Shown piece by piece: positions 24,092-33,800 of a stretch of 64,000 nt of DNA (position 1 is its first letter; the number at the start of each line of letters is the position of its first letter). The translations under genes were made by a program, and so were the position numbers. The notes under the pieces are model-generated. The model was not told the DNA's origin. It saw only the letters and a program-made list of their open reading frames with translations, and made no database searches. The DNA is from Oligoflexus tunisiensis (lineage in GTDB: Bacteria > Bdellovibrionota_B > Oligoflexia > Oligoflexales > Oligoflexaceae): positions 4,968,483 through 5,032,482 of the forward strand of contig NZ_BDFO01000001.1 in the NCBI RefSeq assembly GCF_001748245.1, in the 5' to 3' direction.

Positions 24092-25870
24092 TCAAGGGGT
24101 CTCAAGAACCACGGGCACCTTACAGAACGCCTGCACATCGATCAATCCCCGGTCGGTAATCTTGAGACTCGGAATGACCGGAAGGGCCAGGAAGGAAAGC
24201 TGCAGAAAGGGTTCACTCAGAACGCAGCCGATGTTTCGGGCCAGCGCTTTCAGTTCCCGCAGCGCCTGGGCCACAGCCTCAGGACTGCTATCGGTCATGA
24301 GGCCGGCGATCGGCAGAGCCAGCGCTGCCTGGGCGCCCTTATCCGAGCGCACCACAATGCCTCCATCGATGCGAATCAAATCCTCGACAGCGGCCAGCAT
24401 GAGTTCATCACTGGAGCCCACCACGATGATATTGTGCGAATCATGATTGATGCTGGTGGCGATCGCCCCATGACGAAGGCCAAAACCCTGCACAAAGGCC
24501 GAAGATCGAAAGCCGCGTTGATGGTGGCGTTCGAGCACTGCGATTTTCAGGATATCCTGGGTGGGATCCGCCTGGATTTTTCCCTGCTGAACCTTGAGTG
24601 TGGCCCGGCTTTCGCGCGTGAGGATCTGCTGGGGAATGACTTCAATCACCCGCACAGTTGCAGTGGAGCCCGGGGCGGTGATGGCGAAATCGCTCAGCTG
24701 GGGAGCCGGCAGATTGAGATTTTTGCGGCTGGCTTGGGGCAGCGGCGAACGCTGTTTTTTCAGCTCGTCTGCATTCACCACCTGGCCGCGTTTGATGACC
24801 GAATGGAGGCGCATGCCCTCACGCCAGGTCTGGCCTTTTCTTTCCACCAGACAGATATCCGCCAGGTATCCCGGCGCAAGCGCACCGCGATCGTGCAGAC
24901 CATAGAGCCGGGCCGTGGCAAAGCTGGCCGCACGGAAGATATCGGCAGGCTCCGTGCCGCTGGTAAGGGCCTTATGGATGATAAAACTGATGTGACCTTC
25001 CTCGAGGATATCGAGCGGATTGCGATCGTCACTGCAAAGCCCGACCGTCGCCGATGACCAGGCATCCAGCAGCGGCAGCAGCGCGTCGGCATCCTTCGCG
25101 CATGATCCTTCCCGAATCAAAACGTGAATGCCCTTGCTGAGTTTTTCGCGGGCTTCGTGCAGAGTCGTGCTCTCATGACAGCTGTGAATGCCGGCGACCG
25201 CATAGGCATTCAAATCCTTGCCACTTAAGCCAGGGCAGTGTCCATCCAAACGCAGCGGACCAAAGTCCAAAAGTTTTTGCATGATATCCGGATCGCGATG
25301 CAGAAGACCGGGGAAATTCATCATCTCAGCGAGGCCAAGCACACGCGGATGTCCCACCAGGGACTGTAGATCAGCGGCTTTCAACGTGGCACCGCTGGAT
25401 TCGAATTCGAGTTCGGGGCTGGTGCTCGGCACACAGCTCGGCACCATCACATGGATATCGATCCGAAGATTTTGCACGGCATCCAGGGCCCAGTGAATGC
25501 CCTCCATGCCCAGTACATTGGCTATTTCATGCGGATCCCAGATGGCCGTGGTGGTGCCGCTGGGCAGCGCGGCCTCCTGAAAACGGGCGGGTGTCATCAG
25601 ACTGCTTTCGACATGCACGTGACTGTCGATAAACCCGGGCACTGCAAAGAGGCCCTTGGCATCGATGACCTGTTCGGCTTCATAAGTTTCGCCCACGCCG
25701 ACGATCATGCCATCGGCCAGAGCCAGGTCTCCGCTGCGAAATTGTCCGGAAAAAACGTCCAGCCACTGCGCGTTCCGAATGACCAGTGGGACCTTCTTTT
25801 CGCCCCGGGCAAAGGCGATGGCCTGGCCAAGTGCCGCTGCATTTTGGAACGTCGATTTGCGATGGGTCAT
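24092..25870 (-). CDS. ade: Adenine deaminase
   Basis: A 592-residue amidohydrolase of the Ade family. The metal-binding signature PGFIDSHVHVESSLMTP is characteristic, followed by GTTTAIWDPHEIANV and, further on, DGHCPGLSGKDLNAY, SCHESTTLHEA and GLCSDDRNPLD. It deaminates adenine to hypoxanthine in purine salvage. The ATG at 25870 follows GGGGGAGG; a longer frame starts seven codons earlier. The ribosome-binding site lies partly inside a perfect hairpin (25880-25904), which may limit translation. ackA and truC follow with tight junctions. Confidence 0.92.
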   Translation of the reverse strand: MTHRKSTFQNAAALGQAIAFARGEKKVPLVIRNAQWLDVFSGQFRSGDLALADGMIVGVGETYEAEQVIDAKGLFAVPGFIDSHVHVESSLMTPARFQEAALPSGTTTAIWDPHEIANVLGMEGIHWALDAVQNLRIDIHVMVPSCVPSTSPELEFESSGATLKAADLQSLVGHPRVLGLAEMMNFPGLLHRDPDIMQKLLDFGPLRLDGHCPGLSGKDLNAYAVAGIHSCHESTTLHEAREKLSKGIHVLIREGSCAKDADALLPLLDAWSSATVGLCSDDRNPLDILEEGHISFIIHKALTSGTEPADIFRAASFATARLYGLHDRGALAPGYLADICLVERKGQTWREGMRLHSVIKRGQVVNADELKKQRSPLPQASRKNLNLPAPQLSDFAITAPGSTATVRVIEVIPQQILTRESRATLKVQQGKIQADPTQDILKIAVLERHHQRGFRSSAFVQGFGLRHGAIATSINHDSHNIIVVGSSDELMLAAVEDLIRIDGGIVVRSDKGAQAALALPIAGLMTDSSPEAVAQALRELKALARNIGCVLSEPFLQLSFLALPVIPSLKITDRGLIDVQAFCKVPVVLETP

Positions 25871-25879
25871 GCGAGTCCT

Positions 25880-25904
25880 CCCCCTATGCATTTAATATAG
25901 GGGG
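25880..25904 (-). promoter_or_regulatory. 5'-UTR hairpin covering the ade ribosome-binding site
   Basis: In the mRNA sense, CCCCCTAT and ATAGGGGG pair perfectly over 8 bp around a 9-base AT-rich loop. The right arm supplies the first G residues of the GGGGGAGG that precedes the ade ATG by 7 bases. There is no T tract, so it is not an intrinsic terminator for the upstream siderophore operon. Confidence 0.5.
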
Positions 25905-25937
25905 TCGGACGGCCTTTTAAAAGACGATATCGGCGCT

Positions 25938-26807
25938 TCAGCTCGGGAAGACCTCAAGCGTCACAAACAGCGAGTAGCGATCCTCCTCGAGCGGCGTCTT
26001 CCCTGGACGGGCGTATTCGGCTTCCAGAAGGTAAAAGCCGGCCTTGGGCCACTTGATGGAGACGACTCCTTTGTCATTGGTCGTCAGGGTCACCGTTTCG
26101 CGATCGTTGCGATGACGCGTCCCTCCCGGTATCAGGTTCAAGGTCACACCCTTTTCAATCGGCTTGCCGGCGATCAGAATTTGCATGTCGGTGGTTTCGC
26201 CCGTGAAAAGATCATTCGGATGGGAGGACAATTTCACCTCCATGCCCTTGCCGTCCCCGTCCAGAGCCTTGCCGGCCTGCCCATTGCGACTGACAAAGGT
26301 CTCAATGCGAGCAAAATAGCGCACGTGTTTGATGTTCTTGCTGCCACTTGGGAGCTGAGCGGCCGCGACAAACTCACCAAAGCGCCGTTCCGGTTTTCCT
26401 GTGGCGGATTCGAACTCCGTGAACTTCATGCCATCCTGGAAGATCGTGAAGCGGAAGGTTCCGGACTGGTCCAGCAGCCAGGTGCCCACACTTTTTCGTC
26501 CCATTGGCGTGACGGGAATATCCCTGGTTTTGCCATCCGGAAGCTTCACCTGCAGTTTCACGTCCGGCCGGGGAGGACCCTTTTTCTTCCCGTCTGCTGG
26601 GGCCTTGGATGGGCCGCCCAATGGCAGATCAGGGAAAAAAATTTCATTCGAGACGCTGACATCCAGGGACACAGACTCAGCCTCCTGACCGGAAAGAACG
26701 GTGTGACTCGGCAGGATCCAGCGGCTGTGGGCCAACGCAGGGCGGCTCAGGAGAAGCAGGCAGCCGGCGATGCAGGCCTTGTGTATCAATAGTCCAGGGC
26801 TCACCAT
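25938..26807 (-). CDS. DUF4198 periplasmic protein
   Basis: A 289-residue exported protein with a signal peptide (CIAGCLLLLSRPALA) and an immediate AHSRWILPSH, the typical mature N-terminus of DUF4198 proteins, which often follow metal-uptake receptors. Later segments such as LTTNDKGVVSIKWPKAGFYLLEAEY fit the Ig-like fold of the family. It is the last gene of the iron-siderophore operon, behind PepSY and DUF2271 genes. A periplasmic metal-handling or structural role is inferred from context. It ends about 67 bp before the adenine deaminase start. Confidence 0.78.
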   Translation of the reverse strand: MVSPGLLIHKACIAGCLLLLSRPALAHSRWILPSHTVLSGQEAESVSLDVSVSNEIFFPDLPLGGPSKAPADGKKKGPPRPDVKLQVKLPDGKTRDIPVTPMGRKSVGTWLLDQSGTFRFTIFQDGMKFTEFESATGKPERRFGEFVAAAQLPSGSKNIKHVRYFARIETFVSRNGQAGKALDGDGKGMEVKLSSHPNDLFTGETTDMQILIAGKPIEKGVTLNLIPGGTRHRNDRETVTLTTNDKGVVSIKWPKAGFYLLEAEYARPGKTPLEEDRYSLFVTLEVFPS

Positions 26808-26828
26808 AACAAAACCTCCGAATGAAAT

Positions 26829-27329
26829 TTACAAAGCGGGAATGTTCAGACTGATGACACCCAATTCCTTGGTGGCAGGAATTTTGATCTCCTGCTTGCG
26901 CCCCAGTTCGATGGTCTGCTTCACATGATCGCGACCGCCTTCCTCACGCGAAGCTTCGAAATTCAAGACGTAGGATCCAGCCGGGAGGGGCTTGCCCTTT
27001 TGATCGACAGGTTTCCAATTGATTTTGTACGTGCCCGGCTTGCGCGTGGCCCCGCTGTAACCATCAATCCCGGCCAGCGATTCCTTCCCGACTCGGCGCC
27101 ACCACTGCCGCAAATCCTTGAGCCAGGTATCCTTCTGCCACCAGAGAGCGATCGTGGAGACCGCTTTGCGATCCGGCGTTTCCAGCCAGATGGCCACATA
27201 GGGGCGGTGATAGGGTTCCACTTTGATATCCGGCAATTCAATTTCAATCTCAAGATCCTTCGGGGTCTGAGCCGGCATAAGAGTGGCGCTCGTGCTCAGC
27301 CAGAACCCCAGTAACAAGCGTGCTTTCAC
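26829..27329 (-). CDS. DUF2271 periplasmic protein
   Basis: A 166-residue exported protein with a short signal peptide and the DUF2271 pattern: RPYVAIWLETPDRKAVSTI, LWWQKDTWLKDLRQWW, GYSGATRKPGTYKINW. Proteins of this family are regularly encoded with PepSY membrane proteins and TonB receptors in iron-regulated operons, as here. The biochemical role is not known; a periplasmic accessory in reductive iron release is plausible. It lies 1 bp from the PepSY stop and 21 bp from DUF4198. Confidence 0.82.
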   Translation of the reverse strand: MKARLLLGFWLSTSATLMPAQTPKDLEIEIELPDIKVEPYHRPYVAIWLETPDRKAVSTIALWWQKDTWLKDLRQWWRRVGKESLAGIDGYSGATRKPGTYKINWKPVDQKGKPLPAGSYVLNFEASREEGGRDHVKQTIELGRKQEIKIPATKELGVISLNIPAL

Positions 27330-27330
27330 G

Positions 27331-28008
27331 TCAGACTCCAGTCAATCGAGGAACAAGAAAATAGTAAATCATCCATGGCAGGAACAGACCCGCCACGCAA
27401 AGGACAAGACCGATACGACGGTATTTCATATTTTGGACCAGGATCACCATACCGGTCAGACTGAAGAAAATCATCGCGAGCGCCGACACATCGATCACCC
27501 AGGACCAGGCTTTCCCGCTGTTCCGGCCTTTGTGCAGATCCCCCATGACCTGCCAAAAACCAAACTGTCGAAATTCCAGCAGGATCTTTTTTTCCTCTGT
27601 CCTCACCGTGACGAAGGCATAGGCGGAAGGGGTCTGATAGTCGAGAGTGATCTCGCGAAATTCATGATCAAACTTCAGTTCCTTGGGCTGCTCCAGGCCA
27701 TAGGTCGTCCGCAGAAACTTTTTCAGTTCCACGACCGACACCGGTTCGGCATCCGGATCCCAGACCGCGTTCTCCCATTCCTTTTGGAGTGCGGCGGGAA
27801 CTTCGATTTCGCGTTCCCCCTCGCGCGCATCGGAGGCCATCCAGCTCGTGTGATTGAGCAGAATCCCCGTGATGCTGAAAAAAATCAGCAGGGCAAAAAA
27901 CAGGGTCGACACATAGATATGCAGCTCACGCGAGGTTTGGAAAACCTGTCTGGCCTTCTTTGAGATCATCCACGATCGACTTCGTTTTTTCTCACCTGCT
28001 GTTTTCAT
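27331..28008 (-). CDS. PepSY-associated transmembrane protein, candidate ferric-siderophore reductase
   Basis: A 225-residue inner-membrane protein with three to four helices: residues about 30-50 (IYVSTLFFALLIFFSITGIL), then a periplasmic PepSY-like region, then two or three C-terminal helices (SALAMIFFSLTGMVILV, IGLVLCVAGLFLPWMIYYF). Conserved histidines (RELHIY, LLNHTSW, GDLHKGRN) sit at helix ends, as in family members that bind haem or reduce ferric siderophores such as FpvG and FoxB. It directly follows the TonB receptor gene (6 bp gap). Reduction of imported ferric siderophore in the periplasm is the likely role, by analogy. Confidence 0.78.
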   Translation of the reverse strand: MKTAGEKKRSRSWMISKKARQVFQTSRELHIYVSTLFFALLIFFSITGILLNHTSWMASDAREGEREIEVPAALQKEWENAVWDPDAEPVSVVELKKFLRTTYGLEQPKELKFDHEFREITLDYQTPSAYAFVTVRTEEKKILLEFRQFGFWQVMGDLHKGRNSGKAWSWVIDVSALAMIFFSLTGMVILVQNMKYRRIGLVLCVAGLFLPWMIYYFLVPRLTGV

Positions 28009-28014
28009 ATGTCG

Positions 28015-30078
28015 TCAAAACGCCTGCGAAAGAGTGAGTTTAACATTGCGTCCCGGTTCAAAGTCAGTCGTTTCAAGGACGCCAAAGACAGGATGCACGG
28101 TGACGCCCGTTCGGGATGCATGAGATGCATAGTGTTTGTCGAAGATATTGTCTATCCCAAAAATAACCGAGGTCTTATCCCAACCATTTTGTGGCTGCCA
28201 ATTGAGGGACACATTGTGAACTTCATAGGGCGCTTTTTTCTGGGCACCGGGTGCATGATCCTTTTCCTCCAGGACGAAAAGAGCAGACCAGGAGAACGCG
28301 GTTTCAAGGCTGGGCGCGAAGTAATTCAGGGTCACGTTGTAACTATCGCCGAGTTCTCTTTCCAAGGGATAACCCGTGTCATCCAGTTTGGATTTCGAAT
28401 GACCATAGCCGAGCAGGCCGCTGAAGTTTCCGAGCCCATAGTGAAAGCTTGCTTCCATGCCCGTGATCTTCACACCCTCGGCATTGTAATCCCAGACCGG
28501 AGCACCGCGGCTCGTGTCCGCATCGAGGGGATAATCCTGCTCCTGGACGATATCCTTGATGCGGGTCTCAAAGACATTCAGGCTGAAGGAAATCCGATCG
28601 GCACCGAGCACGTCCTTGTCCCGGAAGCGCACACCGCCTTCGGTGTTCAGGCCGGTTTCAGGTTTCAGGTCAGGATTATAGATTTTGTTGCCACCCGACC
28701 CGATGAAGATCTGCGAAAGGTCAGGACCTTGAAAAAGCTGAGTCCCGCTCGCATGGAGTTCCAGGTTGCTCAGCACTTTATATTCCAGGCCCAGGGCACC
28801 GGAAACATTGTCCCAGGTCTTGCTGTCTCCCGAATGCAATTCGCGGGTGTAGCGATTGAAGCGAACGCCCGGAGTCAAGGCCACGGGACCCACGGCCACG
28901 CGATCCTCGATAAACACCGCGGAACTATCGGCCTGCTCCTTGCCTTCGGCGGCGCCGGTCTGCTCATACTTTTGCTTCAGGGTATTGTGCTGCAATCCAT
29001 AGCTGAATGTCTGCTGGACATCATCCGTGGCGACCCGTGATTGGGCGAGCCAGCGCAACCCGGAGTTGTCCGCCCGGCCTTTGGTTTCGGTGCCGGTCGT
29101 GAGGTTGCTTGTGCGCTCCAGGTTCAGAATATTGCCATAGACAACGGCCTGCGATGTGAATCCCGGTCCCAGATCCAGTTCATGACGCAGACTGGCTGTC
29201 TGGCGGCTGTATTCGGTGGGGAACAGGAGATCACCGCTGATGGCTTCATTGGTGGCGGTTCCCATATCCGGGCGTTCGGAATAGTCACCCTTGTCTGTGT
29301 AGATATCAAAACTGAGTTCGATCCGCTGGCTTTCCGACACATCAAAGCCGGCCTTCGCGAGATGATTCTGCATGCGGCCTTTGCGGCCAAAAGTTTCGCG
29401 ACCGTTTCCATCCTTGTAGTTGCCGCGATCCAGGAGGTAGGTATACGCGAGCACATCCACCGTGTCCGTAACGCGGCCATAGCCGGTCAACGAATAGGCC
29501 ATGGCTTTGTTGCTTTGCCAGGCGAGGCGGGCCCGGCCCCCGACGCGTTCCTCTCCGACCAGAAAATCGCGGGCATCCTTGGTTTCAAATTGAACGGATC
29601 CACCCAGACCACCATAAATGATCGAGTTGGATCCCACCTGAATATCCGCTGATTTCAAAAGATCGGGATTGATCAGAAGATTGCCCATATGGTGATACAT
29701 ATAGTTATTCTGCACCGCACCATCGATCAGCACTTCCAGGTCGGTATCCTCCTGCCCCCGGATATTGATGCGCTGATTCGTGGAGTGGGTTCCTCCGACA
29801 TCGACGCCGGGTGTGCCGCGCAGGAGATCGCTCAGATGATCCGCCTGCTTCACGGCTATATCGCTTTCATTCAAAAACAGCGAGGAGCTGTAGATTTTGG
29901 TTCCCCATACCTGAACGCGTTCCGCTTTCGCGGGTGCTTCCTTGGCCTCCTCGTTCTCAGGTTCTTGAACGTCCGCGGCCAGCAAGGGTTGGGTGGCGCC
30001 CTGCGTCATGAGCAGAGTAGCCAGGAGTTTGATGGACAGTTTCACAAAAATTCCTTTGATCAATCGGTTCATACGCAA
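28015..30078 (-). CDS. TonB-dependent catecholate siderophore receptor
   Basis: A 687-residue outer-membrane receptor. After a signal peptide ending near QPLLAA, the plug domain shows LSDLLRGTPGVDVGG, INIRGQEDTDLEVLIDGA and GLGGSVQFETKDA. The remaining about 500 residues are a 22-strand-type barrel with alternating aromatic strands, and the protein ends in F (VKLTLSQAF), the BAM signal. Encoded in the siderophore operon between entA and PepSY, it should import the ferric form of the locus product. The exact ligand cannot be read from the sequence. Smaller loops than FepA (about 720 residues) are implied by length. Confidence 0.9.
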   Translation of the reverse strand: MRMNRLIKGIFVKLSIKLLATLLMTQGATQPLLAADVQEPENEEAKEAPAKAERVQVWGTKIYSSSLFLNESDIAVKQADHLSDLLRGTPGVDVGGTHSTNQRINIRGQEDTDLEVLIDGAVQNNYMYHHMGNLLINPDLLKSADIQVGSNSIIYGGLGGSVQFETKDARDFLVGEERVGGRARLAWQSNKAMAYSLTGYGRVTDTVDVLAYTYLLDRGNYKDGNGRETFGRKGRMQNHLAKAGFDVSESQRIELSFDIYTDKGDYSERPDMGTATNEAISGDLLFPTEYSRQTASLRHELDLGPGFTSQAVVYGNILNLERTSNLTTGTETKGRADNSGLRWLAQSRVATDDVQQTFSYGLQHNTLKQKYEQTGAAEGKEQADSSAVFIEDRVAVGPVALTPGVRFNRYTRELHSGDSKTWDNVSGALGLEYKVLSNLELHASGTQLFQGPDLSQIFIGSGGNKIYNPDLKPETGLNTEGGVRFRDKDVLGADRISFSLNVFETRIKDIVQEQDYPLDADTSRGAPVWDYNAEGVKITGMEASFHYGLGNFSGLLGYGHSKSKLDDTGYPLERELGDSYNVTLNYFAPSLETAFSWSALFVLEEKDHAPGAQKKAPYEVHNVSLNWQPQNGWDKTSVIFGIDNIFDKHYASHASRTGVTVHPVFGVLETTDFEPGRNVKLTLSQAF

Positions 30079-30104
30079 ACAACGACAGGGCTTCCTTCTG
30101 GGCT

Positions 30105-30866
30105 TCAGCAGCCCAGGGTGGCTCCCCCGTCGATGACGATATCCTGCATGGTGATATGATGGGCCAGGTCAGAAGCCAGAAAAATGATGGCCGGCACGAT
30201 GTCCGCAGGCTGGGCGATTTTCCCAAGGGGAATGCCCAGCTTGAACTGCTCAGGCGATCCGCTGATCACCTGGGACCGTCCATCCGCGTTCGCCCACATG
30301 GATCTTTGCATCGCGGTATCCGTCGATCCGGGGGACACGAGATTGCAGCGAACACCATAGGGCGCCAGCTCCAGCGCTGCACACTGACTCAGACTCACAA
30401 GCGCCGCTTTCGAGGCAGCATAGGCGGCCATCTTCATGCGTGGAACATGCGAGGCATTGGACCCCACATTGACAATGGCGCCGGCCCGCTGCCTTTTCAG
30501 ATAAGGAATCGCGGCCCGTAAAAAATAAAAGGGACCCGATGCATTGACGTTCCAGCAATGATGCCAGTCCGCGGTGGTCAGGTCCTCGATGCTGCCCAGG
30601 GCCAGAACGCCCGCGACGTTGACGATCACATCCACTCTTTGATCACGTTCCAGAACGCGGCTCAGGGTGCGCTGCACGCTGTCGGCATCGCTCACATCCA
30701 GCTCGATGGCTTCCATGCCTGCGTCCTGCTGCGTGACGTGGCGATCAAAGCCAAGGACGCGGGCGCCAAGGGCCGCAAAGCTGCGGGCCAGCTCCTGACC
30801 GATGCCCTGGTTGGCCCCGGTGACCCAAACGATTTTATTGTCAAAGCGCAAGGCTTCCAGATTCAT
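30105..30866 (-). CDS. entA: 2,3-dihydro-2,3-dihydroxybenzoate dehydrogenase
   Basis: A 253-residue short-chain dehydrogenase. The Rossmann motif is TGANQGIGQELA near residue 16, the active site is YAASKAALVSLSQ with the catalytic Tyr and Lys, and INV-type segments (VNVAGVLALG) are present. It oxidises 2,3-dihydro-2,3-dihydroxybenzoate to 2,3-dihydroxybenzoate with NAD, the last step of the catechol precursor. Assignment as EntA rests on the SDR fold plus position among entC, entE, entB and NRPS genes. Its start overlaps the NRPS stop by 26 bp. Confidence 0.9.
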   Translation of the reverse strand: MNLEALRFDNKIVWVTGANQGIGQELARSFAALGARVLGFDRHVTQQDAGMEAIELDVSDADSVQRTLSRVLERDQRVDVIVNVAGVLALGSIEDLTTADWHHCWNVNASGPFYFLRAAIPYLKRQRAGAIVNVGSNASHVPRMKMAAYAASKAALVSLSQCAALELAPYGVRCNLVSPGSTDTAMQRSMWANADGRSQVISGSPEQFKLGIPLGKIAQPADIVPAIIFLASDLAHHITMQDIVIDGGATLGC

Positions 30867-33800
30867 CGCGAATACTTTCCAGTGAAAGGGTTGTCAAGGC
30901 ATGGTGAAGACCCTGCCCCAGTTCATGCACGTGAGCCAGGCTCAACATCGAAAAATGATCGCCGCTCACCTCCTGATCAAACAGAGGTCCAGCAAACAGG
31001 AGTCGATCCGCATCCGCCGCGGCATCCAGCTGCCTCGCCCAGGGACCCTGTTTGTCCCTGGCCCGATAGCGACGAACGGCACCCGTAAAGCGCTCTCGCG
31101 GTTGATAGGAGCGCAGCATGTCCAGCTGAGCTTGAATCAGGTCCGGGCGGGCCGCCTGACCATGCAGACCAGCCGGGAATATCCAGTCTCTCGTTGCGAC
31201 TGGATCGCGATCCAGCGTGAAATAGGTATCCATGAGGTGAAGGATGATCGTCCTCCCCTTTTCATGCAGCAGCCTGGCTGTTTCGTAAGCAAGAATTCCG
31301 CCGAAGGAATGGCCACCGATGTGAACGGTTCCCGCCCCGGCATCATGGGCAATCAGGTCGGCAAACTGCCTGGCGATATCCTGCAGGTGACGCTCGGGCG
31401 GGAGGGCATTCGCTTCCAGCACCTTGATGGCAACGTGGTGGCCCAGGACCCGACTGAGCGCAAGAAAACTTGTGCTGTCGGCACCGATGCCGGGAACCAG
31501 ATAGAGTTGAAGCGCATGAGGGGCCTGACTCAGTGGAATGAGTCTGGCATTTTCTTCCATTTCACTGAGAGCCGTGTTCCGGTTGGCCTCAATGAACTGA
31601 CACAGATCGGCCAGCACGGGATTCTGAAAAATATCCGATGTTCGGATGACAAGATGGAAGGCCTCACTCAAACGATTCGCCACCTGGATCGTTTGCAGAG
31701 ACTGCCCACCCAGATCAAAGAAATTATCCTCGGGGTTCAGATCCCTGATGCCCAGGATCGACTGCCAGACAGTGCCAACGACCTCGAGCGTCTGATGCGA
31801 CTGCATATTGGGGGATCGTTCGGCCTTTAAATACTGTTCCACAAGGCGCGGGCGATCGATTTTTCCGGAGGCGTTTTTAGGCAAATGCGGCAGAAAGATG
31901 AAATCGCTGGGAATCATCGGCCCGGGCAGCTGCTCCTGCAGCGCTTGCCGGATGTCCTGCCTGGTGGGCGCTTTCAAACCACCGATAAAGGCCACGAGGC
32001 GTTTGACGCCTGGCGCAGGATGGAGGCCCTGCACACAGACTTCGTCCAGACCTGGAATCTTAAGCAACTGTGCTTCGACCTCGGCCGGTTGAATGCGGAC
32101 ACCGCTGATCTTGAATTCGTGATCCAGGCGCCCCAGATAAACGAGTCCCGTTGCGTCCCGCCGCACGCGATCACGCGTGGCGTAAGCACGATGCGGCTCG
32201 CCCTGGATGGAAACGATCGTGAAGGGGTCATCCTGATTTTCCAAATAGCCGTTGGCCAGAGTGGGACCGAGCAGTAGGAGTTCACCTTCATCGCTGGGGC
32301 GGCCGGCCTTGTCACGAATGAGAATCTGGAGTGCCGGCAGAGGCTCGCCAATCGGTGGAATTTCATTTGCGGCGTGCGCGGCATTCAGTTCAACCGTGGT
32401 GAAGACCACGGTGGCTTCGGTCGGACCATAGGTGTTGATCAAGCGAATCGAAGCAGGGGCGACCTGAAACCATTTCCGAAGTCCATCCCGGTGAACCGCC
32501 TCGCCACCGATGATGACGGTATGCAAGGATTCCGGTAACCATGACGTCTGGTTCTGCAAAGCCAGAACCCACTCGTTCCAAAAAGCTGTCGGCAGATCGA
32601 GGACGGTGATGCGATGTGCGGCCAGAAATTCCGCGAAACGGGCCATGGAATCCAGCATGGAGGCTGATCGGAGAACCAGCGTGGCCCCATGGCAAAGACT
32701 TAGAAATATTTCCTCCAGGCTGGCGTCGAAATGCAAAGGTGCGAATTGCAGAACCTGATCAGCCGCTGTTATTTTGTAACGCTGGTTGGCGGCACTGATA
32801 AAATGATTCAAAGCGGCGCTGCTGAGTTTCACACCCTTGGGGTTGCCGGTTGAACCGGATGTGAACATGATGAGCGCAGTGCCATCGGCGGACTGCTGAC
32901 GCTGGGCGGAGCCCGTCGCTTGCAGGTCCTGGCCGTTCACCACAGAAAATTTTTTGAAATGCTCGTGATCACAGCCCTGATCCAGAATCAGGAGAGCCGG
33001 GTTCAGCTGATTCAGGATCGCCTCCTGTCGCGGCCACGGCTGCCCCGGATCCAGTGGGGCACAGATGCAACCGGCACGCAGGACCGAGAGCATGGCAAGA
33101 ATCGCATCCGTGGAACGGGACATGATAAGACCGACGCGATCGCCGGGCTGAAGACCGAGCCCCAGCAAAAACTGGGCGCCGGCTTCCATTCGCTCCCGCA
33201 GGACGCGATAGCTGATCGTCACGTCGCCCGTTATCAGCGCCGGCTTTTCACCATGAAGCTCACATTGGGTGTCGATCCAGTCCATGAAATGACCCGCTGC
33301 AACCTGATGGGATTCTCCCGAGATGAGGCAGGTCTCCAGCTTCTTCGCGGTATATGTCTGCAAAATCCCGGCGACGGTGGACTCAGGTTGGGGCAACCAG
33401 AGCTGCAGAAGATCCAGGAATTCCGTCTGCAGCTGGGCCAGCCTTGCCTGGGAATAAAGCTTGGGATGGCCGTCGGCAAACAGCTGGGCCCCTGCACCGG
33501 CCGCATCAAAGGCGAGGCCGAGACTGAAATTTTCCACCGGTCCCGGGCAGATGCTGTGACTGATGGCGCTGATCGGCCCCTGACGAAAATTCCGCGCAAA
33601 CGGCTGAATATTGATCACCGTCGCGAACAGCCGATCCTTCCGGCCGGCTTTGCGCATGTCACGGGCCAGCGCTTCATAGCGATGGAAATGATATTTTCTG
33701 GTCGCCCGAATTTCCGCCTGCAGGCGCTGGGAAAGATCGATGAGAGTATCCTCATCCCGGAGTTCCACACAAAGCGGGATAATATTCATTTGCATGCAGG

